A stretch of 64,000 bases of DNA from Motacilla alba alba (Eukaryota > Chordata > Aves > Passeriformes > Motacillidae): contig NC_052018.1 in assembly GCF_015832195.1 (NCBI RefSeq), positions 63,487,666 to 63,551,665 on the forward strand, written 5' to 3'. The notes under the pieces were generated by a model that searched no databases, was not told the DNA's origin, and was given only the letters and a program-made list of their open reading frames with translations. Shown here one piece after another: positions 61,901 through 64,000 of this stretch. Each line of letters opens with the position of its first letter. Position 1 is the first letter of the stretch. The translations under genes and the position numbers were made by a program.

Positions 61901-64000
61901 AGAAAATGTCGGTGTATAGCAAACAAAGGTCACTTGACAAAATTTGTAGGCATGTTCCATCTTTAGATAAAAAGTGTTAAATGTTCAATTTAATCACTTC
62001 TTGTTTTTCCTGAAAACAAAGTGGCTTTTTTGGAAGCTCATCTATGAATTCAGTAGTGAATTGGCTTGAGTAGGTGGCACTGATTGAATTTTTAGTCTTG
62101 TGTTTTTGTTCTAAATTTATTGCTGATGCAGAGAAAATGAAATGGGAGAGGCAGAAAATAGATGAAGTACAAATCTTGTGACAGTAATTGATAGCTAGGT
62201 GGAGGCATCCATCCAGAGCTGCCTGCTTGCCTTTATACACACCCAGTTTAGTGAGACTGAGAAAGGGAGGGGGGTGGACTTGCTAGTGACAGTCCCACTC
62301 TGGTTATCTCAGATGTTTTTTACTTTGTGCTTAAAAAAAACCCAACTTTGGAATTGCTCTTTTCAGAATGAGAGCTTTTTAAAGTTTGGGGTTTTTTTTA
62401 AAGTCTGAATAAAATCTGAGTGTACTCAATGATTAAATTTTTTTAAAAATTGAGATCAGATTTTCAGTAAACTCCCTGAGTAAAAGAAGCATTGTAGGAT
62501 AAGATTTTAAGTTTCATTAATTATTGAGTGAAATAATTTGTGCTAATTTTTGGCTGTGTTATTTTTTTGGGAAGAGTGTGTGTTATTGGTCTGTACTGGT
62601 TAAACGCTTCTCAGCCATATGGCATGATTTCTTACTTTCATACACCTGCTGCTTCAGTTCTTGCTTCTCTTCTAACCCTTGGGATCTTGCAGTATTTTTG
62701 TTAGCGTGCTTGTTCTCACTGCTTGGAGATGAATTAACTACTTAACAAACTACTTTCACTACTAAGGGTGTGCATCCAATTATCCGATAATGAAAAGCCA
62801 GTATTTTCATCTTGCATCCACCCGGATGGGGCATTACCTCGACAGGAATTAAAATTATTGCATGCAAGCATTCAGCACCCTCCCCAGAAAAGTATCCCTT
62901 ATCCTGCTCTAGCTGCATTCCTGCAGTCTAACTCCTTCCATCTGGCTCAGATTTTCCCACCTGTGCCACTGGGTTTAAGCTAAGCACTCAGGATCTTGAG
63001 CTTACCCCCCAAAAATAATGAAATATGGAAACAAAAAGTGTTTTTAATACCTCTTGGGATTTGAACTTTTATCATGTTTAGGTTGTGTGAATTTCTGCAT
63101 CCCTCCAATTAAATTTAGACATTTTCACTTTCCTTTGAAGATATAAGACATGACTCTTGCCCAGATACATGACTCCCAAGAACTGGGATGTGGGAAGAAG
63201 CAGCGCAAATATGATTCACCCTGAATTTTGCAGGAATTGGCAGCTCTGTGAAAGGTGTTGAGAGAAAGGTGCACATGGGTGCTGCTCCCCCCACACCCTG
63301 CATGCAGAGCAGCTCTGTGGTTGCTCTGGTGCTATCTTGCCTTCCTTGGCTTAGTTTCCCACTTGCGCTATCCCGGGAAGCTGCGTAAGGAGAGGGAGTG
63401 ATATTGGAGAGAGTGTTTGATGAAGTTAAAGATATTTTCTCATGTGTCAGTTTGTGGCTCTGACTAACAGTGTCCGTGAGTGGAGAAGAAAGCAGTCATT
63501 ATGGAGAAACTGTGGGATGAGAAGGGAAGGTAGGAGGAGGCCAGCCTCCCTGCAAGGAGACGGCATACCCAGTTTTACAGGCAGAACCTGTAGGACAACT
63601 GCAAATGAACCTTAGTGAAGACATGCAAATGCAACAGCTCTCTCTAAGCTTAAAACTAGCTGGTAGTGCCTAAAGGATGAGTGTCTACCCAGTGGACCTG
63701 CTGCTGAAGGCAGGGGAGGGTATTTTAGGATGCATCTTGAGCTGTTTTCCCGAGTAGGGGCATGTGCAGGTTCTGTGCTTTGGTTGAGGAGTGAGCTTGT
63801 GTGAGCACCTCAGCTGCAAGTGATGACATCTCTTTTCCATCAGGGCTGGAATGCCAGGGATGCCTGTCCTACCCTCACTCACCTGACTGACTTGTCTTCT
63901 TGTTTTTTCTCTCTGTGCTTACCGCTCTAGCACAGAAATGTATTTCTGCCCTGTCTTGTTGCACTGGCTTTCCACAGTACGGTCTGAAGCTGAAGGTTTC

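Larger units (their letters stand above)
2352..64000 (+). other. NHSL1: NHSL1-like intron 1 (5' part, continues beyond window)
   Basis: After the exon 1 donor I find no exon carrying the shared NHS-family sequence (VSNLDEES followed by the APWHQQ motif). The whole remainder is therefore read as one intron of more than 61 kb. NHS-family genes are known for very long first introns that hold alternative first exons. The content is AT-rich unique sequence with scattered repeats. Contents by block are given in separate entries. Confidence 0.75.
41080..64000. other. intronic stretch without genes, to the window end
   Basis: AT-rich unique sequence with no recognised exon. Simple repeats include ATATGGATT-like units at 43389-43418, CA/TA dinucleotides at 47644-47679, T20 at 50950-50969, T13 near 53439 and A16 at 60525-60540. 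The longest open frame in AT-rich DNA is 46368-46952 (+). A moderately CpG-rich patch lies at about 55380-55900. Blocks at about 47815-48130 and 56820-57190 look like possible conserved non-coding elements. Confidence 0.6.

Noticed and set aside
1..64000. CRISPR array, bacterial operon, phage or other prokaryotic system
   Set aside because: No regularly spaced repeats, operon-like gene packing or prokaryotic genes exist; composition and repeats are vertebrate.
63880..64000. Possible exon start after a pyrimidine-rich stretch ending CCACAG at the window end
   Set aside because: The following bases do not read as the shared NHS-family exon in any frame, and the window ends too soon to judge.

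Overview
The window is vertebrate nuclear DNA, almost certainly from a bird and most likely a passerine. It is AT-rich and nearly free of coding sequence, with one GC-rich CpG island. The recognisable repeats are avian: CR1 LINE fragments, a solo ERVL-type LTR with the 5' end I know from avian genomes, and a tRNA-Ile-headed, CR1-tailed SINE of the TguSINE1 kind known from zebra finch. Nothing bacterial, viral-genomic or plasmid-like is present.

Layout: 1-1000 is upstream flank. About 1010-2850 is a CpG island holding a promoter/5' leader and one clear coding exon (1994-2351, + strand). That exon encodes the N-terminal WAVE-homology domain of a Nance-Horan syndrome family protein, best match NHSL1. 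It ends at a consensus GTGAGT donor in phase 1. From 2352 to the window end I see intron only. No later NHSL1 exon with the shared VSNLDEES-type sequence is visible, so the first intron is longer than 61 kb here, as expected for this family.

Inside the intron, the most interesting object is a candidate alternative first exon at about 34450-34586. It has a TATA-like box, a well-placed ATG, a 9-codon open frame and a GTAAAT donor in the same phase (1) as exon 1. If real, it would make an NHSL1 isoform without the WAVE-homology domain, fitting the known multiple-promoter design of this gene family. Two GC-richer patches (about 11880-12195 and 55380-55900) are weaker regulatory candidates.

The rest is ordinary intron: CR1 pieces at 13885-14300, 17719-17772 and 40774-41078, the LTR at 14426-14840, the SINE at 22789-22914, mono- and dinucleotide tracts, and several AT-rich blocks dense in homeodomain-like sites that may be conserved non-coding elements. 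I found no undescribed gene system. Exon, repeat and phase calls are read by eye; homology statements come from memory of the families, not from a search.
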